Source of the DNA: Alphaproteobacteria bacterium
GTDB lineage: Bacteria > Pseudomonadota > Alphaproteobacteria > Rhodobacterales > Rhodobacteraceae
NCBI GenBank assembly: GCA_029289325.1
Contig: JARFTV010000023.1
Location: 25,586 to 60,029 of the forward strand
DNA length: 34,444 nucleotides
Reading direction: 5' to 3'
Positions 1-8,316 of the stretch are shown here, one piece after another. The notes under the pieces were generated by a model. It was given only the letters and a program-made list of their open reading frames with translations. It was not told where the DNA came from and ran no database searches. Numbering within the stretch: the stretch's first letter is position 1; every line of letters starts with the position of its first letter. The translations under genes and the position numbers were made by a program.

Positions 1-29
1 GGGACCGCATTGCAAGGGGCAGGGGCAGA

Positions 30-770
30 TTAAAGCTGCGCCGCCACATCCTCGGGGACGTCGAAGTTGTGCGTGACGGTCTGAACGTCGTCGTCCTCTT
101 CCAGAAGGTCGATCAGCCGCATCAGCTTCTGTGCGGTCTCCAGATCGACCTCGGTCCGGGTCTGCGGCCTCCAGACCAGCTTGGATTCCGTCGATTCCCC
201 CAGCGCCTTTTCCAGCGCGTCCGAGACTTCGGACAGGTTCTCGACCTGGCAATAGATCCAGTGGCCGTCCTCGTCCGATTCCACGTCGTCCGCGCCCGCC
301 TCCAGCGCCGCCATCATCACGTCATCCGCCGACCCCGCAGAGGCGGGATAGGTGATCTCGCCGACCCGGTCGAAGGAATGTGCGACGCTGCCGGTGGTCC
401 CGAGGTTCCCGCCGCATTTGGTGAAATAGCTGCGGACGTTGGAAGCGGTGCGGTTCAGGTTGTCGGTCATCGCCTCGACGATGATCGCGATCCCGTTGAC
501 CCCGTATCCCTCATACCGGATCTCGGTGTAATCCGCCCCGTCGCCCATCTGGGATTTCTTGATCGCGCGGTCGATCACGTCCTTCGGCATCGAGGCCGCC
601 TTGGCCGCCTTCACCGCCAGCCGCAGACGCGGATTCATCTCGGGATCAGGCATCCCCATCTTGGCCGCGACGGTGATCTCCTTCGACAGCTTGGAAAACA
701 TCTTCGAGCGCAGCTTGTCCTGCTTGCCCTTGCGATGCTGGATGTTCGCCCATTTCGAATGGCCCGCCAT
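30..770 (-). CDS. yebC: YebC/PmpR family transcriptional regulator / translation factor
   Basis: A 246-residue protein with the YebC family opening [18 protein letters not shown] and the conserved [12 protein letters not shown] and [19 protein letters not shown] blocks. Length and domain order match the full family: N-terminal helical domain (about 1-75), then two alpha/beta domains with an acidic C-terminal stretch ([11 protein letters not shown] near 225). Family members act in the cytoplasm as DNA-binding regulators (PmpR type), and some relieve ribosome stalling; which role applies here cannot be read from sequence. The ATG at 768-770 is preceded by a GAGG-containing ribosome site. In many bacteria yebC sits directly beside ruvC, but here ruvCAB lies about 26 kb away, so the gene appears to be a single transcription unit on the minus strand. 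Confidence 0.96.
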   Translation of the reverse strand: MAGHSKWANIQHRKGKQDKLRSKMFSKLSKEITVAAKMGMPDPEMNPRLRLAVKAAKAASMPKDVIDRAIKKSQMGDGADYTEIRYEGYGVNGIAIIVEAMTDNLNRTASNVRSYFTKCGGNLGTTGSVAHSFDRVGEITYPASAGSADDVMMAALEAGADDVESDEDGHWIYCQVENLSEVSDALEKALGESTESKLVWRPQTRTEVDLETAQKLMRLIDLLEEDDDVQTVTHNFDVPEDVAAQL

Positions 771-915
771 GGCCCTACCTCGATCCCGTTTCGGTGATGG
801 CGCGCTTTACACCGCCGCCGGGGCCAAGGGCAACCCCCGCGCCCCCGGAACGCTCCTCGTCGCCCGCCCCCCGCCCCGCGGGGAGAAGACGCAGCGAATG
901 ACGCGCCCTTGCCCG

Positions 916-1275
916 TCAGTCCCCCGCCGGCGGCGGCGAGACGAAGACATGGTCGCGCCCCATCGCATCGGTGATCACCACCTCGGCCATCGGCGGCACC
1001 ACCCCCTCGGCCCCCAGCGCGCCGGTCAGGCCGGTCCAGACCTGCCGCAACAGGTTCGGGTTCTCGATCACTTCCACGCTGTAGCCGAAACCCGGCCCGC
1101 AGTCCTGAAACCGCCCCGCCCCGCCCTGCGCCGCCCAGTCCGCCCGGCAGACCGTCCCGTCCGACAGCGTCAGCGTCAGCCTCTCGGACGACAGCCGCGC
1201 CGCCTGCGGCACCGGAGCCGCCTGCAGCCCGGCGCAACCGCCCAGCGCCAGGGCCAGGATCAGCGACCTTTTCAT
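916..1275 (-). CDS. small putative lipoprotein, function unknown
   Basis: A 119-residue protein starting MKRSLILALALGGCAG: basic N-terminus, short hydrophobic core and an LGGC lipobox with Cys14, so it is probably a lipoprotein. The mature part contains two further cysteines (TVCRADW and FQDCGPGFGY), which may form a disulfide, and ends HVFVSPPPAGD. I recognise no family. The chosen ATG (1273-1275) has a GGAGA ribosome site that overlaps the stop codon of the SLC13-type permease 11 nt upstream, so the two are very likely cotranscribed and possibly coupled. A longer reading frame extends upstream through the permease gene, but it would lack the signal peptide start and is rejected. An envelope role is inferred from the signal only. 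Confidence 0.72.
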   Translation of the reverse strand: MKRSLILALALGGCAGLQAAPVPQAARLSSERLTLTLSDGTVCRADWAAQGGAGRFQDCGPGFGYSVEVIENPNLLRQVWTGLTGALGAEGVVPPMAEVVITDAMGRDHVFVSPPPAGD

Positions 1276-1286
1276 CCTTCGTCTCC

Positions 1287-3065
1287 TCACAACGGGAAGA
1301 ACAGCGGGATCAGCATACTGATCGCCACCATCATCACCAGATTCAGCGGCACCCCGATGCGCAGGAAATCGCTGAAGCGATAGCCGCCCGGCCCATAGAC
1401 CAGCGTGTTCGTCTGATAGCCGATCGGCGTCGCGAACGAGGCCGAGGCGCCGAACATCACCGCCACGACCAGCGGGCGCGGGTCCACCCCCAGTTCCAGC
1501 GCCAGCCCGATGGCGATCGGCGTCAGGATGACCGCCACCGCGTTGTTCGTCACGATCTCGGTCAGGAAGGACGTCAGCGCATAGATCGTCAGGATCACCA
1601 GGAAGGGCGGCATCCCGTGCAGATGCGGCGCGACCCAGCCCACGATCATCTCGACCGCGCCCGAGGCTTCCAACCCCGCCCCCACGCCCAACATCCCGAA
1701 GATCAGCGCCAGCAGACGCCCCTCGACCGAGGCAAAGGCCTCGTCCGCATCGATGCAGCGCGTAGCCAGCACGATGCTCACACCCACGAAGGCCAGCCAC
1801 AGGATCGGCGCCAGGTCCAGCGCCGCAAGCCCGACAACCGCCGCCATCACCGCCACGACGATCGGCGCCTTCTCCCGGCGATAGGGCCGCTCCGACGGGG
1901 TGGAGATGTCGACCAGCTCCATATCCGCCGCCAACCGCTGGATATCCCCCGGCGCGCCCTCCAGCAGCAGCGTGTCACCCACCTGCACCACCAGATCGTC
2001 CAGCTGCCGCCCGATGTTCTGGTTCCGCCGATGCACCGCCAGCGGATAGACCCCATAGCGCCGCCGCAGACGCATCGACCCCAGTGAGCGTCCGACCATG
2101 TGGCAGCCCGGCGTGATCAGCACCTCGACCGTCGCGGTCTGCACCGAGGACAGCTTGTCGACCAGCCGCAGCTCGCGCGATTCCTGCAGCGCCAGCACCT
2201 CGCTCATCGGCGTGCGCAGGACGACGCGGTCGCCCGCCTCCAGCACCACATCCGCCAGCTGCCGCCGCAGCGACAGATCCCCGCGCAGCACGTCGACGAC
2301 CCGCATCCGCTCGGCCTTGAACAGCGCCACCTCGACGATCTTCTGCCCGATGATCGGGCTGCCCTCGGGCACCGCGACCTCGGTGAAGAACTTCATCGGC
2401 GCCCGGTCCCCCAGAAGCGCCGCCATGCTGTCGCGGTCGGGCAAGAGGCGCCGGGTGAACAGCACCAGATAAGTCACCCCGATCAGCGAGGCCGCGATCC
2501 CCAGCGGCGTGATGTCGAATATCCCGAACCCCTCCAGCCCCTTGGACCGCACCACCCCGTCCACGACGATGTTGGTCGAGGTGCCGATCAGCGTGATCGT
2601 GCCCCCAAGGATCGCCAGATAGCTGAGCGGGATCATCAGTTTCGAGGGCGACAGCCGCATCGCGCTGGCCAGCCGCATGAAGACCGGGATCATCACCACC
2701 ACGATCGGCGTGTTGTTGAGAAAGGCGCTCATCCCCACGACGCCCACGGCGATCGCCGCCAGGGCGCGCACCGGCCGCTCCTCGACATGGCGCAGCGCAT
2801 ATTGCGTCGCCGTCTCCAGCGCCCCGGTCCTGACCAGCGCACCAGCCAGGATGAACATCGCCGCGATGGTCCAGGGCGCGCTGTTCGACAGCGCCCGCGT
2901 CGCCTCGTCCTGCGGCAGGATGCCAAGGACCAGCATCACCATCGCCCCGCCGATGGCCGTGACCTCGGCCGGATAGACCTCCAGCACGAACAGCAGCAGC
3001 ATCCCCGCCAGGATCGCCAGGGCGACCCAGGGCAGAAACTCGGCTGGAACCGCGAACCCGAACAT
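1287..3065 (-). CDS. SLC13-family permease with two RCK_C (TrkA_C) domains
   Basis: A 592-residue inner-membrane transporter. Hydrophobic segments fill about residues 10-205 and 400-592. Between them lie two cytoplasmic RCK_C-like domains, roughly 225-300 and 310-385, each ending in a GDRVVL or GDTLLL strand typical of TrkA_C. The GTSTN motif (161-165) and a related IVTNNA motif in the second half are the paired sodium/substrate-binding loops of the SLC13/DASS and CitMHS superfamily. Substrate (sulfate, dicarboxylate, silicate or other anion) cannot be told from this; several bacterial RCK_C members are annotated as sulfur-compound transporters. The start ATG at 3063-3065 shares one base with the stop of the DMT permease (TGATG), implying translational coupling. 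A reading frame extending further upstream is out of register with that overlap and is not used. Confidence 0.88.
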   Translation of the reverse strand: MFGFAVPAEFLPWVALAILAGMLLLFVLEVYPAEVTAIGGAMVMLVLGILPQDEATRALSNSAPWTIAAMFILAGALVRTGALETATQYALRHVEERPVRALAAIAVGVVGMSAFLNNTPIVVVMIPVFMRLASAMRLSPSKLMIPLSYLAILGGTITLIGTSTNIVVDGVVRSKGLEGFGIFDITPLGIAASLIGVTYLVLFTRRLLPDRDSMAALLGDRAPMKFFTEVAVPEGSPIIGQKIVEVALFKAERMRVVDVLRGDLSLRRQLADVVLEAGDRVVLRTPMSEVLALQESRELRLVDKLSSVQTATVEVLITPGCHMVGRSLGSMRLRRRYGVYPLAVHRRNQNIGRQLDDLVVQVGDTLLLEGAPGDIQRLAADMELVDISTPSERPYRREKAPIVVAVMAAVVGLAALDLAPILWLAFVGVSIVLATRCIDADEAFASVEGRLLALIFGMLGVGAGLEASGAVEMIVGWVAPHLHGMPPFLVILTIYALTSFLTEIVTNNAVAVILTPIAIGLALELGVDPRPLVVAVMFGASASFATPIGYQTNTLVYGPGGYRFSDFLRIGVPLNLVMMVAISMLIPLFFPL

Positions 3066-4015
3066 CACGCCCCCCGCGCCGGTCGCGGCTGCACCAGCGC
3101 CACGCCCGCCAGCATCACCGCCAGCGCCACCCAGGCCAGGGGCTGGAACCTTTCGCCCAACAGCAGCATCGCCCAGATCACGCCCGATCCCGTCACAAGG
3201 TAGGAGGTCTGCGCCGCAAAGACCGATCCCGCCTGCCGCGCCAGCCAGACATAGCCCGCATAGACCACGGCATGAACTGCGGCGAGGATCACCAGAGCCA
3301 CCTCCGCCCGCCCCAACGGCAGGGGATCGACCCACTGCCCGGTGCCAAGCGCCAAGGGCGCCGCCATCACCGCGCCCACGACCGACACGCCGAACATTGC
3401 CTGCACCGCATCCATCCCCGCCGTTCCGGTCCGCGCGACCCAGGTTGCCTCGGCCGCATAGAACACCGGCCCGACCATCGCCACCGCCAGCCAGCCCAGG
3501 CTGAACGACCCGCCCGGCCCCGCGATCAGCGCCACGCCCAGCAGCCCCAGCCCCAGCCCGATCACCCGGCCCGGCGAAAGCCGGTCCATCCGCAGCGCCA
3601 GCGCCATCGGAAAGGCGATCAGCGGCACGGTCGAGATCAGCATCGACATCACCCCCGCAGGCAGATGCACGACCGAGGCATAGAAGGTCGCGTTCGGCAC
3701 CAGCGTCCCGATCACGGCGATCACCACATAGAAGCGCAGCGCCGGCCCGCTCAGGACCAGCCCCTTGCCCCGCAGCGCCGAGATCACCCCCAGCACCACC
3801 GCCCCCACCACAAGCTGCCAGAAGATCAGCCCGAACGGCTGATGCCCGGTCGCCGTCGCCATCTTGCCAAGGCTCTGCGTCGAACCCCAGCCCAGCCCCA
3901 GCACGACCAGCACGGCCACCAGCACCCAGCGACGGCCATTCTCGCCCCCCTCCCCCGGCATGAGGGGACGGGACGCGGCGGCACCCGGCGCTTCCGCCAC
4001 CGCAAGATCGCTCAC
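3065..4015 (-). CDS. DMT-superfamily (EamA) permease
   Basis: A 316-residue membrane protein with about ten hydrophobic helices arranged as two EamA repeats (roughly residues 34-163 and 175-305), the standard architecture of the drug/metabolite transporter superfamily. The first repeat begins with the typical LGLGWGSTQSLGKMA helix. Exported or imported substrate is unknown; relatives move amino acids, nucleosides or other metabolites. The start codon is GTG (4013-4015) and overlaps the TGA of the upstream phosphodiesterase gene by four bases (GTGA); the stop overlaps the SLC13 start by one base. The N-terminal 30 residues ([18 protein letters not shown] and following) are non-hydrophobic and probably cytoplasmic. 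Confidence 0.86.
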   Translation of the reverse strand: MSDLAVAEAPGAAASRPLMPGEGGENGRRWVLVAVLVVLGLGWGSTQSLGKMATATGHQPFGLIFWQLVVGAVVLGVISALRGKGLVLSGPALRFYVVIAVIGTLVPNATFYASVVHLPAGVMSMLISTVPLIAFPMALALRMDRLSPGRVIGLGLGLLGVALIAGPGGSFSLGWLAVAMVGPVFYAAEATWVARTGTAGMDAVQAMFGVSVVGAVMAAPLALGTGQWVDPLPLGRAEVALVILAAVHAVVYAGYVWLARQAGSVFAAQTSYLVTGSGVIWAMLLLGERFQPLAWVALAVMLAGVALVQPRPARGA

Positions 4016-4824
4016 GGCACCGACTCCTGCAACTTGCCGCCGACCCGGATCATCCGCACCTTCGTCGCCAGCCCGGTCCGGTCGTCGGTCTCGACATAGA
4101 CCCCCGACAGCGTCGCCTCGCCCGCCGCAGGCTCGAACCGGCCCTTCGCCATCCCGGTCAGGAAGCGGCGCAAGGGCTCCAGCTTCTCCATCCCGATCAC
4201 GCTGTCATAATCGCCGCACATCCCGGCATCCGACTGATAGGCCGTGCCCTTGGCCAGGATCATCGTGTCACTGGTCGGCACATGGGTATGCGTCCCGACC
4301 ACCAGGCTCGCCATCCCGTCGCACCAATGGCCCATGCCCATCTTTTCCGACGTGGCTTCCGCATGGAAATCCACGATCGCCGCCTGAACCACCCCGCCCA
4401 GCGTATGGGCCTTCAGCACCGACTCCAGCGCCGAGAACGGATCGTCGAAAGGCCGTTTCATGAACACCTGCCCCAGCGCCTGCGTCACCAGCACCTTGCG
4501 GCCCTGCGTCGCCTCGAAGACCCGCGCGCCCCGGCCCGGCGCGACCTTGGAGAAATTCAGCGGCCGCACGATCCGCGGCTCCTGCTCGATGAAGCTCAGC
4601 ATGTCCTTCTGGTCGAAGGCATGATCCCCCAGCGTCAGGCAATCCGCGCCCGAGGCCAGCAGCGCCTTGGCATGTTCCCCGGTCAGCCCGGCCCCCTGAC
4701 TGGCATTCTCGCCGTTGACCACGACGAAATCCAACCCCCAGGCCTGCCGGAGGGCCGGCAACCGCTCGATCACAGCCGCCCGGCCCGACCGGCCCACGAC
4801 ATCGCCAAGGAACAACAGTTTCAT
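4012..4824 (-). CDS. YmdB-like metallophosphoesterase (TIGR00282 family)
   Basis: A 270-residue protein of the TIGR00282/YmdB family of cytoplasmic dinuclear-metal phosphodiesterases, whose Bacillus member hydrolyses 2',3'-cyclic nucleotides. The metal-binding motifs are visible in order: GDVVGRSG (Asp8), VVNGENAS (Asn/Glu), LGDHAFDQKD (His), VDFHAEATSEK (His) and GTHTHVPT (paired His). Length is normal for the family. I chose the ATG at 4822-4824 because MKLLFLGDVVG is the family N-terminus; an extension of 12 residues upstream is Pro/Arg-rich and not conserved-looking. It is the first gene of a tightly packed set with the DMT and SLC13 permeases. In many alphaproteobacteria a 5-formyltetrahydrofolate cyclo-ligase gene is adjacent; here it is absent. 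Confidence 0.93.
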   Translation of the reverse strand: MKLLFLGDVVGRSGRAAVIERLPALRQAWGLDFVVVNGENASQGAGLTGEHAKALLASGADCLTLGDHAFDQKDMLSFIEQEPRIVRPLNFSKVAPGRGARVFEATQGRKVLVTQALGQVFMKRPFDDPFSALESVLKAHTLGGVVQAAIVDFHAEATSEKMGMGHWCDGMASLVVGTHTHVPTSDTMILAKGTAYQSDAGMCGDYDSVIGMEKLEPLRRFLTGMAKGRFEPAAGEATLSGVYVETDDRTGLATKVRMIRVGGKLQESVP

Positions 4825-5173
4825 GGTTTCCCGATTAGGCGGGGGGCGGGGTTCCGGCAAGTGGAATGAAGTCGCGGCTTCCGAAAAAGCGCTGCAATTC
4901 CGACGCCAAAGCTCCGCCCGGAAAAACCGCCCTATCGAAGGATTGTTCGGTGAAAATCCTTCGTCCCGGCGCCTCCTTCCTCCGCGTGGCCCGCGATTCG
5001 CGCCCGATGGTTAACGCAATGCAGCCCACCGCAGCGCCTGACAGCTGCCATACGGATGCCAGACAGGAAGCCGACGGGACGCAGCCCCGGAATTTATTGA
5101 CGTATCAACGGCTTAATGCGGCGCACGCCGCTGCCCGTTCCCCAAACCCGACCGGCGCATTATCTCTTCCTTC
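4825..5173. other. 349-bp divergent intergenic region with a strong hairpin
   Basis: This gap separates the divergent ymdB-like and lhr-like genes. It contains a 9-bp perfect stem at 4936-4963 (CGAAGGATT paired with AATCCTTCG, 10-nt loop), followed on the minus strand about 10 nt later by a run of five T. It also holds a TTGACGTATCAA palindrome (5097-5108) upstream of the helicase gene. A 64-codon minus-strand frame (4835-5029) ends 10 nt before the ymdB-like ATG; it has no recognisable domain and I do not call it a gene. No tRNA-like cloverleaf was seen. Confidence 0.5.
4936..4963 (-). promoter_or_regulatory. leader hairpin upstream of the ymdB-like gene
   Basis: Perfect 9-bp stem CGAAGGATT/AATCCTTCG with a 10-nt loop. 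On the minus strand it is followed by ATAGGGCGG and then TTTTT, giving a weak terminator- or attenuator-like arrangement about 110 nt before the ymdB-like start. The stem is directly visible; its function is inference. Confidence 0.35.
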
Positions 5174-7561
5174 ATGACGACGCTTCCCCCCGCCCTTTCC
5201 GACTGGTTCGCCACCAAGGGCTGGACCCTGCATCCGCATCAGGAAGAGATGCTGGCCCGGTCGCAGGACCCCGCCACCCTCCTCATCGCGCCCACCGGGG
5301 GCGGCAAGACGCTTGCCGGCTTCCTCCCCACGCTCGCCGAACTTGGGAAGGACCCGCCCCCCGGCCTCCACACGCTTTACGTCTCCCCCCTCAAGGCCCT
5401 GACCGCCGACATCCGCCGCAACCTCGGGCTTCCGATCGAGGGCGCTGGTCTCAGGATCCGGGTCGAGGATCGCACCGGCGACACCACCTATACTCAGCGC
5501 CGCCGCCAGCGCGCCGACCCGCCGCATATCCTCCTGACCACGCCCGAGTCGCTCGCCCTCCTCCTCAGCTACGAGGATGCCCCCAGGATTTTCCAAGGGC
5601 TGCAACGGGTTATCATCGACGAAATCCATGCACTCGCCGAGTCGAAGCGCGGCGACCAGCTCACCCTGCAACTCTCCCGGCTTCAGGGGCTGAACCCCAC
5701 CCTCCGCCGCGTCGGCCTTTCCGCCACGGTGGAAAACCCGCCCGCCCTCGCCCGCTTCCTCGCGCCCCGGACCACCATCCTCGAGGCCGACCCCGGCCCC
5801 GACCCCGACATATCGATGCTGGAAACCGAGGCTCCGCCCCCGTGGAGCGGCGGCGGCGGCCGCTACGCCATCCCCGCGATCCTGAACGAGATCACGCGTC
5901 ACCGTACCACGCTCATCTTCCACAACACCCGCGCCCAGGCCGAGCTTTTCTTCCACGACCTCTGGCTCCAGAACACCGAGGACCTGCCCATCGGCATCCA
6001 CCACGGCTCTCTGTCCCGCGAACAGCGCGAACGGGTTGAAAAAGCCATGTCTGACGGGGCCTTACGGGCGGTGGTCTGCACCGGCTCCCTCGATCTCGGG
6101 ATCGACTGGGGCGACGTGGACCTGGTGATCCAGGTCGGCGCACCGAAGAACGTCAAGCGCCTCGTCCAGCGCATCGGCCGCGCCAACCACCGCTACAACG
6201 CCCCCTCCAAGGCGCTCCTCGTCCCGGCCAACCGCTTCGAGGTCGTCGAATGTCAGGCCGCCCTCGACGCCGTCCGCGCCCATACCCTCGACGGCGAACC
6301 GCGCGGCCCCGGCCCGCGCGACGTCCTCTGCCAGCACATCCTCGCCACCGCCTGCGCCGGACCCTTCCAGGCCGACGCACTTTATGCCGAAGTCACCACC
6401 GCCGGCCCCTATGCCCTTCTGACCAAAGCAGAATTCGACGCCTGTCTCGATTTCGTCGCCACCGGAGGCTACGCGCTGAAAGCCTATGACCGCTGGCAGC
6501 GCCTGAAGCAGACGGACGGTCAATGGCACCTCCGCGACCCCCGCGCCGCAGCCCTGATCCGCCAGAACCTCGGCACGATCATCGATACCGAAACCCTGAA
6601 AGTCCGCCTCCGCGGCCATGGCGCCCCCTTGGGTGAGGTCGAGGAAGACTTCGCCGCCACCCTCACCCCCGGCGACACTTTCCTGATCGGCGGCCAGGTC
6701 GTCCGCTACGAAAGCCTGCGCGAAATGACCGTGGAGGTCTCGAAGACCCCCGGCCGCGACCCCAAGGTCGCCGTCTTCAACGGCACCAAATTCGCCACCT
6801 CCACCCTGCTCACGGAGCGGATTCTTCAAATCTTCCAACAGGAAAGCTGGCCCGACCTCCCCGCCCACACGGCCTGGTGGCTCGGCCTCCAGCGTGAGGT
6901 CTCCCGCCTCCCCGACCCGCAGTCGCTCCTCCTCGAATCCTTCCCCCACGACGGCCGCGAACATCTTGTCATCTACGGCTTCGCCGGACGGAACGCCCAG
7001 CAGACCCTCGGCCTCCTCGTCACGAAACAGATGGAATCCCAGGGCCTTGCCCCCCTCGGCTTTGTCGCCACCGACTACGCGACCCTGATCTGGGGCCTCG
7101 ACCCCGTCACCGACCCGGCCCCCCTGTTCGACCTTGAGACCCTTCGCGACGGCCTCGACCACTGGCTCGCCGGCAATGCGGTGATGAAGCGCACCTTCCG
7201 GTCCACCGCCATCATCGCGGGCCTGATCGAGCGGACGCATCAAGGCCGCCGCAAGACCGGGCGGCAGGCGACGTTCTCCTCCGACATCCTCTATGACACG
7301 CTGCGCCGCTACGATCCCGACCACCTGCTGCTGCAGATCACCCGGGAAGAGGCGATGCGCGGCCTGATCGACTTTTCGCGCATCGAACAGCTCCTCGCGC
7401 GCGTCGGCCCGAGGATCGAACTCAAGCGCCTCACCCGCGTCACCCCCCTCGCCGCGCCGCTCTTCTTCGAGCCCAGCCGCATCCCCGTGGAAGGCGCCGG
7501 ACGCGACCGCCTCGCCACCGCCCAGGCGCAGGCCCTGATGGCAGCGGCAGGACTGAGCTGA
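5174..7561 (+). CDS. Lhr-type DEXH-box helicase (ligase-associated DNA damage response)
   Basis: A 795-residue superfamily 2 helicase of the bacterial Lhr-core type. Motifs appear in order: Walker A APTGGGKT (39-46), Ia YVSPLKALTAD, Ib TTPES, DEIH box (149-152), SAT (183-185), IV LIFHNTRAQAE, V TGSLDLGIDWG (about 303-313) and VI QRIGRANHR (332-340). The rest is the winged-helix and Lhr C-terminal core, ending near ALMAAAGLS. Lhr-core enzymes are 3'-to-5' ssDNA-dependent ATPases and DNA:RNA helicases; this clade is named for clustering with an ATP-dependent ligase, an exonuclease and PdeM. Only PdeM is adjacent here, 77 nt downstream. The ATG at 5174 has only a poor ribosome site (TCTTCCTTC precedes it), but the family-like N-terminus LPPALSDWFATKGW supports it. 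Confidence 0.94.
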   Translation: MTTLPPALSDWFATKGWTLHPHQEEMLARSQDPATLLIAPTGGGKTLAGFLPTLAELGKDPPPGLHTLYVSPLKALTADIRRNLGLPIEGAGLRIRVEDRTGDTTYTQRRRQRADPPHILLTTPESLALLLSYEDAPRIFQGLQRVIIDEIHALAESKRGDQLTLQLSRLQGLNPTLRRVGLSATVENPPALARFLAPRTTILEADPGPDPDISMLETEAPPPWSGGGGRYAIPAILNEITRHRTTLIFHNTRAQAELFFHDLWLQNTEDLPIGIHHGSLSREQRERVEKAMSDGALRAVVCTGSLDLGIDWGDVDLVIQVGAPKNVKRLVQRIGRANHRYNAPSKALLVPANRFEVVECQAALDAVRAHTLDGEPRGPGPRDVLCQHILATACAGPFQADALYAEVTTAGPYALLTKAEFDACLDFVATGGYALKAYDRWQRLKQTDGQWHLRDPRAAALIRQNLGTIIDTETLKVRLRGHGAPLGEVEEDFAATLTPGDTFLIGGQVVRYESLREMTVEVSKTPGRDPKVAVFNGTKFATSTLLTERILQIFQQESWPDLPAHTAWWLGLQREVSRLPDPQSLLLESFPHDGREHLVIYGFAGRNAQQTLGLLVTKQMESQGLAPLGFVATDYATLIWGLDPVTDPAPLFDLETLRDGLDHWLAGNAVMKRTFRSTAIIAGLIERTHQGRRKTGRQATFSSDILYDTLRRYDPDHLLLQITREEAMRGLIDFSRIEQLLARVGPRIELKRLTRVTPLAAPLFFEPSRIPVEGAGRDRLATAQAQALMAAAGLS

Positions 7562-7638
7562 ACTTTCATGCTGGCCCAGATTTCCCCGCCCGAGGCTCGC
7601 CCCTTGCCACCCGCAAAGCGCCAAGGCATTCAGCGCGC

Positions 7639-8286
7639 ATGCACCACGGGCTGATCTTCCACGGCGAAACGCTCCACCTCCTCCCCTCCGGCGCGCTCTA
7701 CTGGCCCGCCCGGAAGACGCTTGCGGTTTCCGACCTCCACCTCGGCAAGTCCGAACGCCTCGCCCGCCGCGGCGGCTCGCTCCTGCCGCCCTACGAGACG
7801 CAGGCGACGCTGGAGAAACTCGACCGCGATCTGGAGCAGACGGCGGCCGAAGCGGTCATCTGCCTTGGCGACAGCTTCGACGACCTCGCCGCGGCGCAGG
7901 GGATCGAGGAAAGCGCGCGTCTCTGGCTCACCCGCCTGATCGCCGGGCGCGACTGGACCTGGATCACCGGCAACCACGATCCCGGCCCGATCGATCTTGG
8001 CGGCAGCCACCGGGCCGAGCTGAGGCTCGCCCCCTTCACCTTCCGCCACATCGCCGACCCAGCGGAAACCGCCGAGATTTCAGGCCATTACCACCCCAAG
8101 GCCAGACTTGCCGGCCAGTCGCGGGCCGCCTTCCTTGCCGATGCGAAACGGATGATCCTGCCCGCCTATGGGGTCTACACGGGCGGCCTGCGCTCCCACG
8201 ATGCAGCGCTGACCGACCTGATGGCAAAGGACGCGCTGGCCTTCCTCACCGGCCCGCGCGTCCTTGCAATCCCAATGCCACGCTAG
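7639..8286 (+). CDS. pdeM: PdeM-type metallophosphoesterase (ligase-associated DNA damage response endonuclease)
   Basis: A 215-residue calcineurin-like phosphoesterase. Metal-ligand motifs are clear: VSDLHLGKSERLARRGG (Asp-x-His), CLGDSFDD (Gly-Asp), ITGNHDPG (Gly-Asn-His-Asp), SGHYHPKA (Gly-His-x-His). Members of this family are manganese-dependent nucleases/phosphodiesterases encoded beside Lhr-type helicases in a DNA-repair cluster, and the helicase is indeed immediately upstream in the same orientation. PAYGVYTGGLRS near the C-terminus also fits the family. The ATG at 7639 gives a full-length protein. The gene ends 29 bp from the convergent folD stop, and a hairpin fills that gap. Confidence 0.9.
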   Translation: MHHGLIFHGETLHLLPSGALYWPARKTLAVSDLHLGKSERLARRGGSLLPPYETQATLEKLDRDLEQTAAEAVICLGDSFDDLAAAQGIEESARLWLTRLIAGRDWTWITGNHDPGPIDLGGSHRAELRLAPFTFRHIADPAETAEISGHYHPKARLAGQSRAAFLADAKRMILPAYGVYTGGLRSHDAALTDLMAKDALAFLTGPRVLAIPMPR

Positions 8287-8294
8287 CCCCCGCT

Positions 8295-8316
8295 GGGTGC
8301 GTGGTGTCACGTACCC
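8295..8316. terminator. hairpin between convergent pdeM and folD
   Basis: GGGTGCGTG (8295-8303) pairs with CACGTACCC (8308-8316) through nine pairs including one G-T wobble, with a GTGT loop. It fills the short convergent gap and touches the last base of the folD stop codon. No U-run follows on either strand, so it may stall transcription or protect 3' ends rather than act as a classical terminator. Confidence 0.42.

Noticed and set aside
69-797. Long plus-strand reading frame opposite yebC
   Set aside because: It is the antisense of yebC; the Arg/His/Pro-rich composition is a GC-rich shadow and there is no ribosome site.
4835-5029. 64-codon minus-strand frame before the ymdB-like gene
   Set aside because: No domain, no good ribosome site; kept only as part of the leader observation.
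5097-5108. FNR/CRP box before the Lhr-type gene
   Set aside because: The half-sites TTGA/TCAA are four rather than six bases apart, so the spacing does not fit FNR.
4825-5173. Possible 6S RNA near the ymdB-like gene
   Set aside because: 6S RNA is often near 5-formyl-THF cyclo-ligase in alphaproteobacteria, but that gene is absent and no long open-bubble rod structure was visible.
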